A DNA stretch of 64,000 nt, taken from positions 49,902,429 through 49,966,428 of the forward strand of contig OZ038393.1 of assembly GCA_964036045.1 (NCBI GenBank), in the 5' to 3' direction. This DNA is from Eutreptiella sp. 'Long Island Sound 2002' (taxonomy: Eukaryota; Euglenozoa; Euglenophyceae; Eutreptiales; Eutreptiaceae). This document shows positions 51,983 to 61,944 of this stretch, piece by piece. Below the pieces are notes generated by a model. It searched no databases. It saw only the letters and a program-made list of their open reading frames with translations, and was not told the origin of the DNA. The position numbers were made by a program, and so were the translations under genes. Positions within the stretch are counted from its first letter, which is position 1. Each line of letters opens with the position of its first letter.

Positions 51983-52369
51983 CTGTTGTCAAAAGCACAT
52001 TTCATTAGAGATGGGCACTGCAGTGCCTAAAGTGACCAACAATGCAAAATCGCTCCCATTTTCATGCCTAACGCTTAGGCGTCACAAGTTGCCCACCCCC
52101 ACCTGGCGTTGTGGCCCACGGAAGTCCATGTTGTAGTGGGGAGAAAAGTATGTGAAAAGGGGTGTTATTTTTGGGGTATCGATCCCCCACCGGTGGCAAT
52201 AGGCAAAATGAAGGCATGTATGTGAAATATATGCCATTATTTCTATTTCCAGCTACACACCAATTTTCGAAATAAAGATACCAAATCACAAAAAAATGGT
52301 GGCATTTTACATTTAGACGATTGCATTCCATTAGTGGGGGGGGGGGGTCTATTTATTATTACTTTTACC

Positions 52370-53530
52370 CCTTGGTTCCAGGGTTACCACAGAACCCACC
52401 TGTACACCACAAGTAAAAGAATAGCAACAATACGGTTCATTGAACAACAAATAAAAATACCCCCCAAGCATATACGTGTATTTCCTACTTTTATTAACCT
52501 GGCCGAAATTTCGGCCAGCTTTTGCGAAAACATCAAAACACATGGTGTTATTCACCACACAGGCCCAAGCTGGCCGAAATTTCGGCCAGGTCCCGCAAAG
52601 CTTGAAATAACGTCACAGAAATGGATACCTTTGAGGCTTTTTGGAAGCTGGCCGAAATTGAGGCCAGCTTTTCCATTGGTTCCATTGGAAACATGCATGT
52701 GTATATACACTTCGTAACGCTTCTGGCCGAAATTTCGGCCAGCTTTTTGATTTAATGTTGAAGGAGTATACTCATTTTCATTTTTTTAAGGGCTGGCTGA
52801 AATTTCTCCCAGCTCTCTGGTCTAATCACCTTTCATACGCTCATACTCAGCTTTTTTGCTAATGTGGTCCAAAAACATCAAAACACATGGTGTTATTCAC
52901 CACACAGGCCCGAGCTGGCCGAAATTTCGGCTAGGTCCCGCAAAACTTGAAATAACGTCACAGAAATGGATACCTTTGAGGTTTTTTGGAAGCTGGCCGA
53001 AATTGAGGCCAGCTTTTCCATTGGTTCCATTGGAAACATGCATGTGTATATACACTTTTTAAGGCTTCTGGCCGAAATTTCAGCCAGCTTTTTGGCTCAA
53101 TTTTGAATTAGTTCACACATTTTCATTTTTCTTAGGGCTGGCCGAAATTTCTCCCAGCTCTCTGGTCTAATCACCTTTCATACACTCATATTCGGCTTTT
53201 TTGCCGGTCAGACCGAAATTTCGGCCAGCATTTCCCATTTCTGCCCATATCAGCAATTGTTTTCCGATTCAACACATCCTTCTTGGTTCCAGGGTTTCCA
53301 CAAAACCCACCTATACACCACAAGTAAAAGAATAGCAACAATACGGTTCATTGAACAACAAATAAAACTACCCCCAAAGCATATACGTGTATTTCCTATT
53401 TTTATTAACCTGACCGAAATTTCGGCCAGCTTTTCCAAGAACATCAAAACACATGGTGCTATTCACCAGGTAGGCCCAAGCCGGCCGAAATTTCGGCCAG
53501 GTCCCTCAAAACTTGAAATAACGTCACCAA
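52370..53530. repeat. Palindrome-rich repeat array, plus orientation
   Basis: About two and a half units of a roughly 600-bp sequence occur here. Each unit contains several copies of the 18-bp palindrome TGGCCGAAATTTCGGCCA or one-base variants, spaced roughly 70-150 bp apart. Non-palindromic landmarks (GGTTCATTGAACAACAAATA, GTGTATATACAC, CATGGTGTTATTCACCACAC) define the unit. Confidence 0.85.
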
Positions 53531-54640
53531 AATGGATACCTATGACGGTGGACATGCGCAAAGAGCACAGCTGCACTTACATTTGAAGATGCTGTGCAAT
53601 GTACCACACTCAATGACAAGCCAATACTTGCCAACTGACAAATCCACACAAGCTGTGGGAAAAAACAATAGCAGTACACCAAAAACACCGGAGATGCAGA
53701 TGGTGGCCAAAATTTCGGCCAACCTTCGTACCGACAAACAATATAACCCATTGGGAATGGTTGTGTGCAACACGAGACATACGAATGACTTTATAAAAAA
53801 GAAGATCTTGGATGTAATCCAAAGGCGGTGCGGCCTTGGAGATCGTCATAGCGCCGCTGCACACGATCATCGGATAATTGACGGACGTGGCCAAAGCTTC
53901 AGTCAGGGTCTATTACAATTTGGTCAAAGCAAACTTTTATTTTGGTCGTTGATGTGACCCAATCGGAGAACTTGATGGTGGTTGATGAATTTTTCATTGG
54001 TGGTGCCTTAGGCTTCCTTGGAAGTCCCTCTGTGCTTGCCTTATCCCCTTCCGATTGGTTGGCAGGTTGGGATTGCACATTTTCTGATGCAGCTTCAGCT
54101 GGAGGGGAAATAAGCACCTCCTGAGAATCCATTGCAGGCTCGGTCATTAAAAAGGATGCTACAGCAGGGGATTTCATGGAAAGAGAAATAACCAAGAGGG
54201 CAATAACAAGCGCAATTCAACCCAAAAAGGCCCAAATTCGACGTCTTGACAAGAATGATGGAATACTGTAGCCAAAATTTCGGCCAACCCTGCACTGGAT
54301 GTGAAACCACTGTTCAAAACCGGGTTGCCAAGAAGCTGGCCGAAGTTTCGGCCACAAATGTGTGTCATTTGGAATCAGGGGGTCCACATAAGGCAACTTT
54401 GGCGGAAATTTCGGCCAGCACAATGCAAAACAGAGAATGTACACACCTAAAAACAGTGGCAATGCGTGGCACACCCCATACCAGCATAACTTTTATAGTA
54501 ATACCAGAGGACATTAACGCTGTAACAAGAAAGTAGCTTCATAGGAGTGTACGGTGTAATGTTTATGCACAACAAGAATTGCAAGTTGGCAGAAATTTCG
54601 GCCACATGTGTTGGATGGGAAAACAATTGCTAATATGCAC
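53531..54640. other. Centre between the inverted arrays
   Basis: This 1.1-kb spacer still holds scattered degenerate palindromes (for example at about 53704, 54272, 54338, 54402 and 54590) but not the other unit landmarks. A minus frame at 53899-54195 lies in it. Confidence 0.6.
53899..54195 (-). CDS. Hypothetical Ser/Pro-rich ORF, 98 codons
   Basis: It encodes a hydrophilic stretch (PAEAASENVQSQPANQSEGD, PRKPKAPPMKNSSTTIKFSD) ending KVCFDQIVIDPD before a TGA. It has no palindrome copies inside and unbiased codons, so it may be an exon or a small gene in the spacer between the arrays. No family was recognised. Confidence 0.25.
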   Translation of the reverse strand: MVISLSMKSPAVASFLMTEPAMDSQEVLISPPAEAASENVQSQPANQSEGDKASTEGLPRKPKAPPMKNSSTTIKFSDWVTSTTKIKVCFDQIVIDPD

Positions 54641-56400
54641 AAAAATGGGACACACTGGCCAAAATATCGGCCAGACTGGCAAAAAAGCTGAGTATGAGCG
54701 TATGAAAGGTGATTAGACTAGAGAGCTGGGAGAAATTTCAGCCAGCCCTTAAAAAAATGAAAATGAGTATACTCATTCAACGTTAAATCAAAAAGCTGGC
54801 CGAAATTTCGGCCAGAAGCCTTAAAAAGTGTATATACACGTGCATGTTTCCAATAGAACCAATGGAAAAGCTGGCCTCAATTGCGGCCAGCTTCCAAAAA
54901 ACCTCAAATGTATCCATTTCTGTGACGTTATTTCAAGCTTTGAGGGACCTGGCCGAAATTTCGGCCAGCTTGGGCCTGTGTGGTGAATAACACCATGTGT
55001 TTTGATGGTTTTGGGCCAAATTGGCAAAAAAGCCTAATATGGGCGTATGAAAGGTGATTGGACCAGAGAGCTGGGAGAAATTTCGGCGAGCCCTTAAAAA
55101 AATGAAAATGTGTATACTCATTCAAAATAGAACCAAAAAGCTGGCCGAAATTTCGGCCAGAAGCCGTAAAAAGTGTATATACACGTGCATGTTTCCAATG
55201 GAACCAATGGAAAAGCTGGTCTCAATTTCGGCCAGCTTCCAAAAAACCTCAAACGTATCCATTTCTGTGACGTTATTTCAAGCTTTGCGGGACCTGGCCG
55301 AAATTTCGGCCAGCTTGGGCCTGTGTGGTGAATAACACCATGTGTTTTGATGTTTTCGCAAAAGCTGGCCGAAATTTCAGCCAGGTTAATAAAAGTAGGA
55401 AATACACGTATATGCTTTGGGGATAGTTTTATTTGTTGTTCAATGAACCGTATTGTTGCTATTCTTTTACTTGTGGTGTATAGGTGGGTTTTTGTGGAAA
55501 CCCTGGAACCAAGAAGGATGTGTTGGATCGTAAAACAATTGCTGATATGCGTAGAAATGGGAAATGCTGGCCGAAATTTCGGTCACACTGGCAAAAAAGC
55601 CGAATATGAGTGTATGAAAGGTGATTAGACCAGAGAGCTGGGAGAAATTTCGGCCAGCCCTTAAAAAAATAAAAATGTGTATACTAATTCAAAATTGAAC
55701 CAAAAAGCTGGCTGAAATTGCGGCCAGAAGCCTTAAAAAGTGTATATACACATGCATATTTCCAATGGAACCAATGGAAAAGCTGGCCTCAATTTCGGCC
55801 AGCTTCCAAAAAGCCTCAAACGTATCCATTTCTGTGACATTATTTCAAGTTTTGCGGGACCTGGCCGAAATTTCGGCCAGCTTGGGCCTGTGTGGTGAAT
55901 AACACCATGTCTTTTGGTGTTTTCGCAAAAGCTGGCCGAAATTTCAGCCAGGTTAATAAAAGTAGGAAATACACGTATATGCTTTGGGGGTAGTTTTATT
56001 TGTTGTTCAATGAACCGTATTGTTGCTATTCTTTTACTTGTGGTGTATAGGTGGGTTTTGTGGAAACCCTGGAACCAAGAAGGATGTGTTGGATCGTAAA
56101 ACACTTGCTGATATGCGTAGAAATGGGAAATGCTGGCCGAAATTTCGGCCACACTAGCAAAAAAGCCGAATATGAGTGTATGAAAGGTGATTAGACCAGA
56201 GAGCTGGGAGAAATTTCGGCCAGCCCTAAGAAAAATGAAAATAAGTATCCTTATTCAACAGGAAACCAAAAAGCTGGCCGAAATTTCGGCCAGAGGGGTT
56301 AAAAGCTGTATATACACATGCATGTTTCCAATGGAGCCCAAAAGCTGGCCTCAACTTCGGCCAGCTTCAAAAAAACCTCAAACATGATACACTAGATGAA
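54641..56400. repeat. Palindrome-rich repeat array, inverted orientation
   Basis: About three units of the same roughly 600-bp sequence as 52370-53530 occur in reverse orientation. For example the reverse complement of GGTTCATTGAACAACAAATA occurs at about 55430-55455 and 55995-56020. Together with the left array it forms a 4-kb head-to-head structure. Confidence 0.85.
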
Positions 56401-56720
56401 GCGGATACCTAAGGCTAACACATCACCACCTATTTCAATACATGTCACACAACGCTGGTACCAACGTTGCTCACATATGTTAAATAGCAGACTCAAAATA
56501 GACATGTACAATATTCGCACATCATGCATATACCGGGTCCTAGGGGGGCGGGCAACTTGTCACGCCTAAGTAACGGTTGCATACTAGTTTGTACTCCCTC
56601 AGTGCAATCGTATACAGAATAGCCTTGCCAAGAACCAACGCAATTGCCTCTACCCGAGCTCCCGTTGCTGCATTCCCATCCTGCGGCTTGTTGAGCTAGA
56701 TAGTTGTTGACTTCTCCCCA

Positions 56721-57269
56721 TCAGTCGCTGTCACTGCAGTTTCCTTGACAGGCCTCGCCAGTGCAATCCTCAGATTCCCCCCTTACCTCCTGACATCCAC
56801 AGCTCAGGATTTGCAGGCTCCAGTAGAAATTGGATATGTCCAAGGTGATGCCCCACAATGGTGCTCCTTGGTGTATCTCCCTTTGGATGGTCTGAAAGAC
56901 CGTATGAATGGACGGAAGCTTGACCTTGCGCAATGGTACCTTCGAGCAGTCATTCAGATTTCGCATGTCAATGATGAACGAGCACTTCACATCATTTTTG
57001 GGTTTAACGAACGCCGACACATTGTCCTTGAGGTCTTCCCACTCAGGGGCTCCCAAACACCCGGGGTCACGACACAAGAACCCATCATCCACCAGCACTC
57101 CAATCATGCACCTGGTGTGTAATGACGGTTGCCACACATCGAATCTCCCGCAATCTGGCCCCGACTTCCAACTCCGTATATCCCAGATGAGGCGCGTCGG
57201 GATGTTCGCGTTCCATACATCCAAGGGGATATCCAGGCTGCCCCTCTCTCCAAGGCCCGCGGCAATCAT
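56721..57269 (-). pseudogene. YR-retroelement RT fragment (second element)
   Basis: The frame reads IPLDVWNANIPTRL, RFDVWQPSLHTRC, SAFVKPKNDVKCSFIIDMRN (motifs 1-2) and GITLDISNFYWSLQIL (motif A Asp). It is homologous to 33.4-34.1 kb, including the pre-RT extension. The palm motifs B and C are absent, because the element is truncated on this side at about 56.75 kb. Confidence 0.65.
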
Positions 57270-57314
57270 TCCTTCTGAGATGCCGCCTGACGGGCCATCT
57301 CCATCATACCCGTC

Positions 57315-57638
57315 TTAGTCCTGACCTAGTAAGTCCCAGTTAAGCTCATGCAGAGCATCCATGTGACTCAAGATTCTTTCCAGGTGCGCCTGCCCACCTT
57401 CCACATCTCTGAGGCGCTCCCGCGCTCGGAGGATTACTGCAAGCGTGGTCCGGAAAAGCTCATTCCGCGTGATATCAGAAACCTGCTCAACTTGTCTCGA
57501 TGCCGACCACGCACATGACCGCGCCCGTTTATATGTTACCCACGCTCCTGCTACACGCCCTCCTCCAACACCCATGAGCGATTTCATCCTTCTTGGTTGT
57601 TGTTGTTGCGTTACCCTGTTGCCGGGTAATACATGCAC
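57315..57638 (-). CDS. Short ORF between recombinase and RT of the second YR element
   Basis: A 107-codon frame ends in a helical, charged segment (TLAVILRARERLRDVEGGQA, MDALHELNWDLLGQD) before a stop. It could be the end of the recombinase ORF in another frame or a small coiled-coil protein of the element. No domain was recognised. Confidence 0.3.
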   Translation of the reverse strand: MHVLPGNRVTQQQQPRRMKSLMGVGGGRVAGAWVTYKRARSCAWSASRQVEQVSDITRNELFRTTLAVILRARERLRDVEGGQAHLERILSHMDALHELNWDLLGQD

Positions 57639-57689
57639 CGACTCCCTGCCCTCCCCACTGCACCACAGCCCGTCCAGCCATCTGCCTCT

Positions 57690-58391
57690 TCACATGCTGT
57701 GTCTCCTCTTACCCCTCCTGCCGTCGGTCTTCCGAGGTGAGGGGCTGTCCAAGGATGACCCAGTGCATGTGGAATCCCCAGAGTCGCTCTCCGGGGTGTC
57801 CCCCTCAGGGATATCGTAGGCCTCAGGTGCCCAGAATTCCGTGCATCGCCTGGTTGCCGTTCCCGCAATCCATGGTTTCCCCTTGAGGTAACTGGGGGGG
57901 GTAGGCGCCTTGAACGGGTGCCGGATGCGCCCTGGGGGCGGGCAGTTGATGTAGGCCATTGCCGTCCTTGTGCTCCTCCACCTGAACCATGCCTTGATGC
58001 TTGGGAGCTTGCCTCTAGCCTTGTACATGGTCGCTGGACCCAGGCGTCGCCATGCATGCCATGTAAGATCCTTCCACTTGGATCCACGCAAGAGGTGTGC
58101 CATGACATTTTGCAGCTTGTCCTCAGAGACCCACATTGGGCCTGGACGCCTAGCATAGAATGGTGTTATACTCAGCATAAGTGCGACGCTCCCCGCTCCC
58201 GAAAATTTTCCAGGGGTGGCGTTTCTTCCACGCTTTGCGGCCCCAAGACGGACACCCGGTTTTTCAATCCGGGGACCGAGGTCGGCCTGGGCATCGGACC
58301 CGATATTGGGGGCTCCTTTGGAGGGCAAAATGCCGGCAAAAATTTCCCGGGCTCCCGCCAGCCCCATCCGTACTACTTTCCGGGCAACCAC
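57690..58391 (-). CDS. Tyrosine recombinase catalytic domain (second YR element)
   Basis: The 233-codon frame has MWVSEDKLQNVMAHLLRG, then WHAWRRLGPATMYKARG (HxxR box) and AWFRWRSTRTAMAYIN (Trp position and nucleophilic Tyr). Spacing matches the recombinase at 35.3 kb. The tail is Ser/Asp-rich and then basic (KTDGRRGKRRHS). The first catalytic Arg would be upstream and is not seen, so the 5' side is cut near the 52-bp satellite at 58439. Confidence 0.65.
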   Translation of the reverse strand: MVARKVVRMGLAGAREIFAGILPSKGAPNIGSDAQADLGPRIEKPGVRLGAAKRGRNATPGKFSGAGSVALMLSITPFYARRPGPMWVSEDKLQNVMAHLLRGSKWKDLTWHAWRRLGPATMYKARGKLPSIKAWFRWRSTRTAMAYINCPPPGRIRHPFKAPTPPSYLKGKPWIAGTATRRCTEFWAPEAYDIPEGDTPESDSGDSTCTGSSLDSPSPRKTDGRRGKRRHSM

Positions 58392-58438
58392 CTATTACGG
58401 CACAATTTCCGCGCTACTCAATATTCCTAGCGTTGGTG

Positions 58439-61400
58439 CTGTTTTGACGTGTGAGACCATCAGCAGTTCGAAATTTCAGGGTCTGGGCACCTGTTTTGAG
58501 GTGTGAGACCATCAGCATTTAGAAATCTCAGGGTCCGGGTACCTGTTTTGAGGTGTGAGACCATCAGCAGTTAGAAATTTCAGGGGTCTGGGCACCTGTT
58601 TTGAGGTGTGAGACCATCAGCGGTTAGAAATTTCAGGGTCCGGGCACCTGTTTTGAGGTGTGAAACCATCAGCGGTTAGAAATTTCAGGGGTCTGGGCAC
58701 CTGTTTTGAGGTGTGAGACCATCAGCGGTTAGAAATTTCAGGGTCTGGGCACCTGTTTTGAGGTGTGAAACCATCAGCGGTTAGAAATTTCAGGGGTCTG
58801 GGCACCTGTTTTGAGGTGTGAGACCATCAGCAGTTAGAAATTTCAGGGTCTGGGTACCTGTTTTGAGGTGTGAGACCATCAGCAGTTAGAGATTTCAGGG
58901 GTCTGGGCACCTGTTTTGAGGTGTGAGACCATCAGCGGTTAGAAATTTCAGGGTCCGGGTACCTGTTTTGAGGTGTGAAACCATCAGCGGTTAGAAATTT
59001 CAGGGGTCTGGGCACCTGTTTTGAGGTGTGAGACCATCAGCGGTTAGAAATTTTAGGGTGTGGGCACCTGTTGTGAGGTGTGAAACCACCAGCAGCTAGA
59101 AATTTCAGGGGTGTGGGCACCTGTTTTGAGGTGTGAGACCATCAGCAGTTAGAAATCTCACGGTCTGGGTACCTGTTTTGAGGTGTGAGACCATCAGTAG
59201 TTAGAGATTTCAGGGTCTGGGCACCGGTTTTGAGGTGTGAGACCATCAGCAGTTAGAAATTTCAAGGTCTGGACACCTGTTTTGAGGTGTGAGACCATCA
59301 GCAGTTAGAAATTTCAGGGTCTGGGTACCTGTTTTGAGTTGTGAGACAATCAGCAGTTAGAAATTTCAGGGTCTGGACACTTGTTTTGAGGTGTGAGACC
59401 ATCAGCAGTTAGAAATTTCTGGGTCGGGGCACCTGTTTTGAGGTGTGAGACCATCAGTAGTTAGAGATTTTAGGGTCTGGGTACCTGTTTTGAGGCGTGG
59501 GACCAACAGCGGCTAGAAATTTCGGGGTCAAGGCACGTGTTTTGAGGTGCAAGACCATCAACAGTTAGAAATTTCACGGTCCGGGCACCTGTTTTGAGGT
59601 GTGAGACCATCAGCAGTTAGAAGTTTCAGGGGTTTGGGCACCTGTTTTGAGGTCCGAGACCATCAATAGTTAGAAATTTCAGGGTCTTGGCACCTGTTTT
59701 GAGGTGTTAGACCATCAGCATTTAGAAGTTTCAGGGACTGGGCACCTGTTTCGAGGTGTGAGACCATCAGCAGTTAGAAATTTCAGGGGTCTGGGCACCG
59801 GGTTTGAGGTCAGACCACTAGCAGTTAGAAGTTTCAGAGTGTGGGCACGTGTTTCCAGGTGTGAGACCATCAGTAGTTAGAAATTTCAGGGTCTCGGCAC
59901 CTGTTTTGAGGTGTGAGACCATCAGTAGTTAGAGATTTCAGGGTCTGGACACCTGTTTTGAGGTGTGAGACCATCAGTAGTTAGAAATTTCAGGGTCTGG
60001 ACACTTGTTTTGAGGTGTGAGACCATCAGCAGTTAGAAGTTTCAGGGTCCGGCCACTTGTTTTGAGGTGTGAGACCATCGGTAGTTGGAAATTTCAGGGG
60101 TCTGGGCACCGGTTTTGAGGTCTGAGACCATCAATAGTTAGAAATTTCAGGGTGTGGGCACCTGTTTTGGGGTGTGAGACCATCAGTAGTTAGAAATTTT
60201 AGGGTCGGGACACCTGTTTTGAGGTGTGAGACCATCAGCAATTAGAAATTTGAGGGTCTGGGCACCTGTTTTGAGGTGTGAGACCATCAGCAGTTAGAAA
60301 TTTTAGGGTCTGGGCACCTGTTTCGAGGTGTGAGACCATCAGCAGTTAGAAATTTCAGGGGTCTGGGCACCGGTTTTGAGGTTTGAGACCATCAACAGTT
60401 AGAAATTTCAGGGTCTGGGTACCTGTTTCGAGGTGTGAGACCATCAGCAGTTAGAAATTTCAGGGTCTGGGCACCTGTTTTGAGGTGTGGGACCATCAGC
60501 GGCTAGAAATTTCAGGGTCAAGGCACCTGTTTTGAGGTGCGAGACCAGCAGCAGTTAGAAATTTCACGGTCCGGGCACCTGTTTTGAGGTGTGAGACCAT
60601 CAGCAGTTAGAAATTTCAGGGTCTGGGCACCTGTTTCGAGGTGTGAGACCATCAGCAGTTAGAAATTTCACGGGTCTGGGCACGTTTCAAGGTGTGAGAC
60701 CATCAATAGTTAGAAATTTCAGGGTCTGGACACCTGTTTTGAGGTGTGAGACCATCGGTAGTTAGAGATTTCAGGGTCTGGACACTTGTTTTGAGGTGTG
60801 AGACCATCAGCAGTTATAAGTTTCAGGGTCCGGCCACTTGTTTTGAGGTGTGAGACCATCAGTAGTTAGAAATTTCAGGGGTCTGGGCACCTGTTTTGAG
60901 GTCTGAGACCATCAATAGTTAGAAATTTCAGGGTCTGGGCACCTTTTTTAGGGTGTGAGACCATCAGTAGTTAGAAATTTTAGGGTCGGGACACCTGTTT
61001 TGAGGTGTGAGACCATCAGCAGTTAGAAATTTGAGGGTCTGGGCACTCGTTTTGAGGTGTGAGACCATGAGCAGTTAGAAATTTTAGGGTCTGGGCAGCT
61101 GTTTTGAGGTGTGAGACCATTAGCAGCTAGAAATTTCAGGGTCTGGGTACCTGTTTCGAGGTGTGAGACCATCAGCAGTTAGAAATTTCAGGGTCTGGTT
61201 ACCTGTTTCGAGGTGTGAGACCATCAGTAGTTAGAAATTTCAGGGTCTGGGCACCTGTTTTGAGGTGTGGGACCATCAATAGTTAGAAATTTCAGGGTCG
61301 TGGCACCTGTTTTGAGGGGTGAGACCATCAGTAGTTAGACATTTCAGGGTTTGGACACTTGTTTTGAGGTGTGAGACCATCAGCAGTTAGAAATTTCAGG

Positions 61401-61944
61401 GTTTGGGCACCTGTTTTGAGGTGTGAGACCATCAGCGGTTAGAAATTTCAGGGTCTGGGCACCTGTTTTGAGGTGTGAGACCATCAGCAGTTAGAAATTT
61501 TAGGGTCGGGACACCTGTTTTGAGGTGTGAGACCATCAGCAGTTAGAAATTTCAGGGGTCTGGGCACCTGTTTTGAGGTGTGAGACCATCAGCAGTTAGA
61601 AATTTCACGGTCCGGGCACCTGTTTTGAGGTGTGAGACCATCAGCAGTTAGAAATTTCAGGGTCAAGGCACCTGTTTTGAGGTGCAAGACCATCAGCAGT
61701 TAGAAATTTCACGGTCCGGGCACCTGTTTTGAGGTGTGAGACCATCAGCAGTTAGAAATTTCAGGGTCTGGGCACCTGTTTCAAGGTGTGAGACCATCAG
61801 CAGTTAGAAATTTCAGGGGTCTGGGCACCTGTTTCAAGGTGTGAGACCATCAATAGTTAGAAATTTCAGGGTCTTGGCACCTGTTTCGAGGTGTGAGACC
61901 ATCAGTAGTTAGAAATTTCAGGGTCTGGACACTTGTTTTGAGGT
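58439..61944. repeat. 52-bp satellite array, about 67 units
   Basis: The unit is approximately GGTCTGGGCACCTGTTTTGA followed by GGTGTGAGACCATCAGCAG and TTAGAAATTTCAG. Units vary by one or two bases in length and by frequent GCAG/GTAG/GCGG changes. The array starts directly after the second YR element and ends in the 41-bp satellite, with no unique sequence between. Confidence 0.95.

Noticed and set aside
52370-56400. CRISPR-like regular palindromic repeats
   Set aside because: The spacing is irregular, the intervals are themselves repeated, units are inverted, and the context is eukaryotic with no cas genes.
58439-61944. CRISPR array interpretation of the 52-bp units
   Set aside because: The whole unit repeats with no variable spacers, so it is a satellite.
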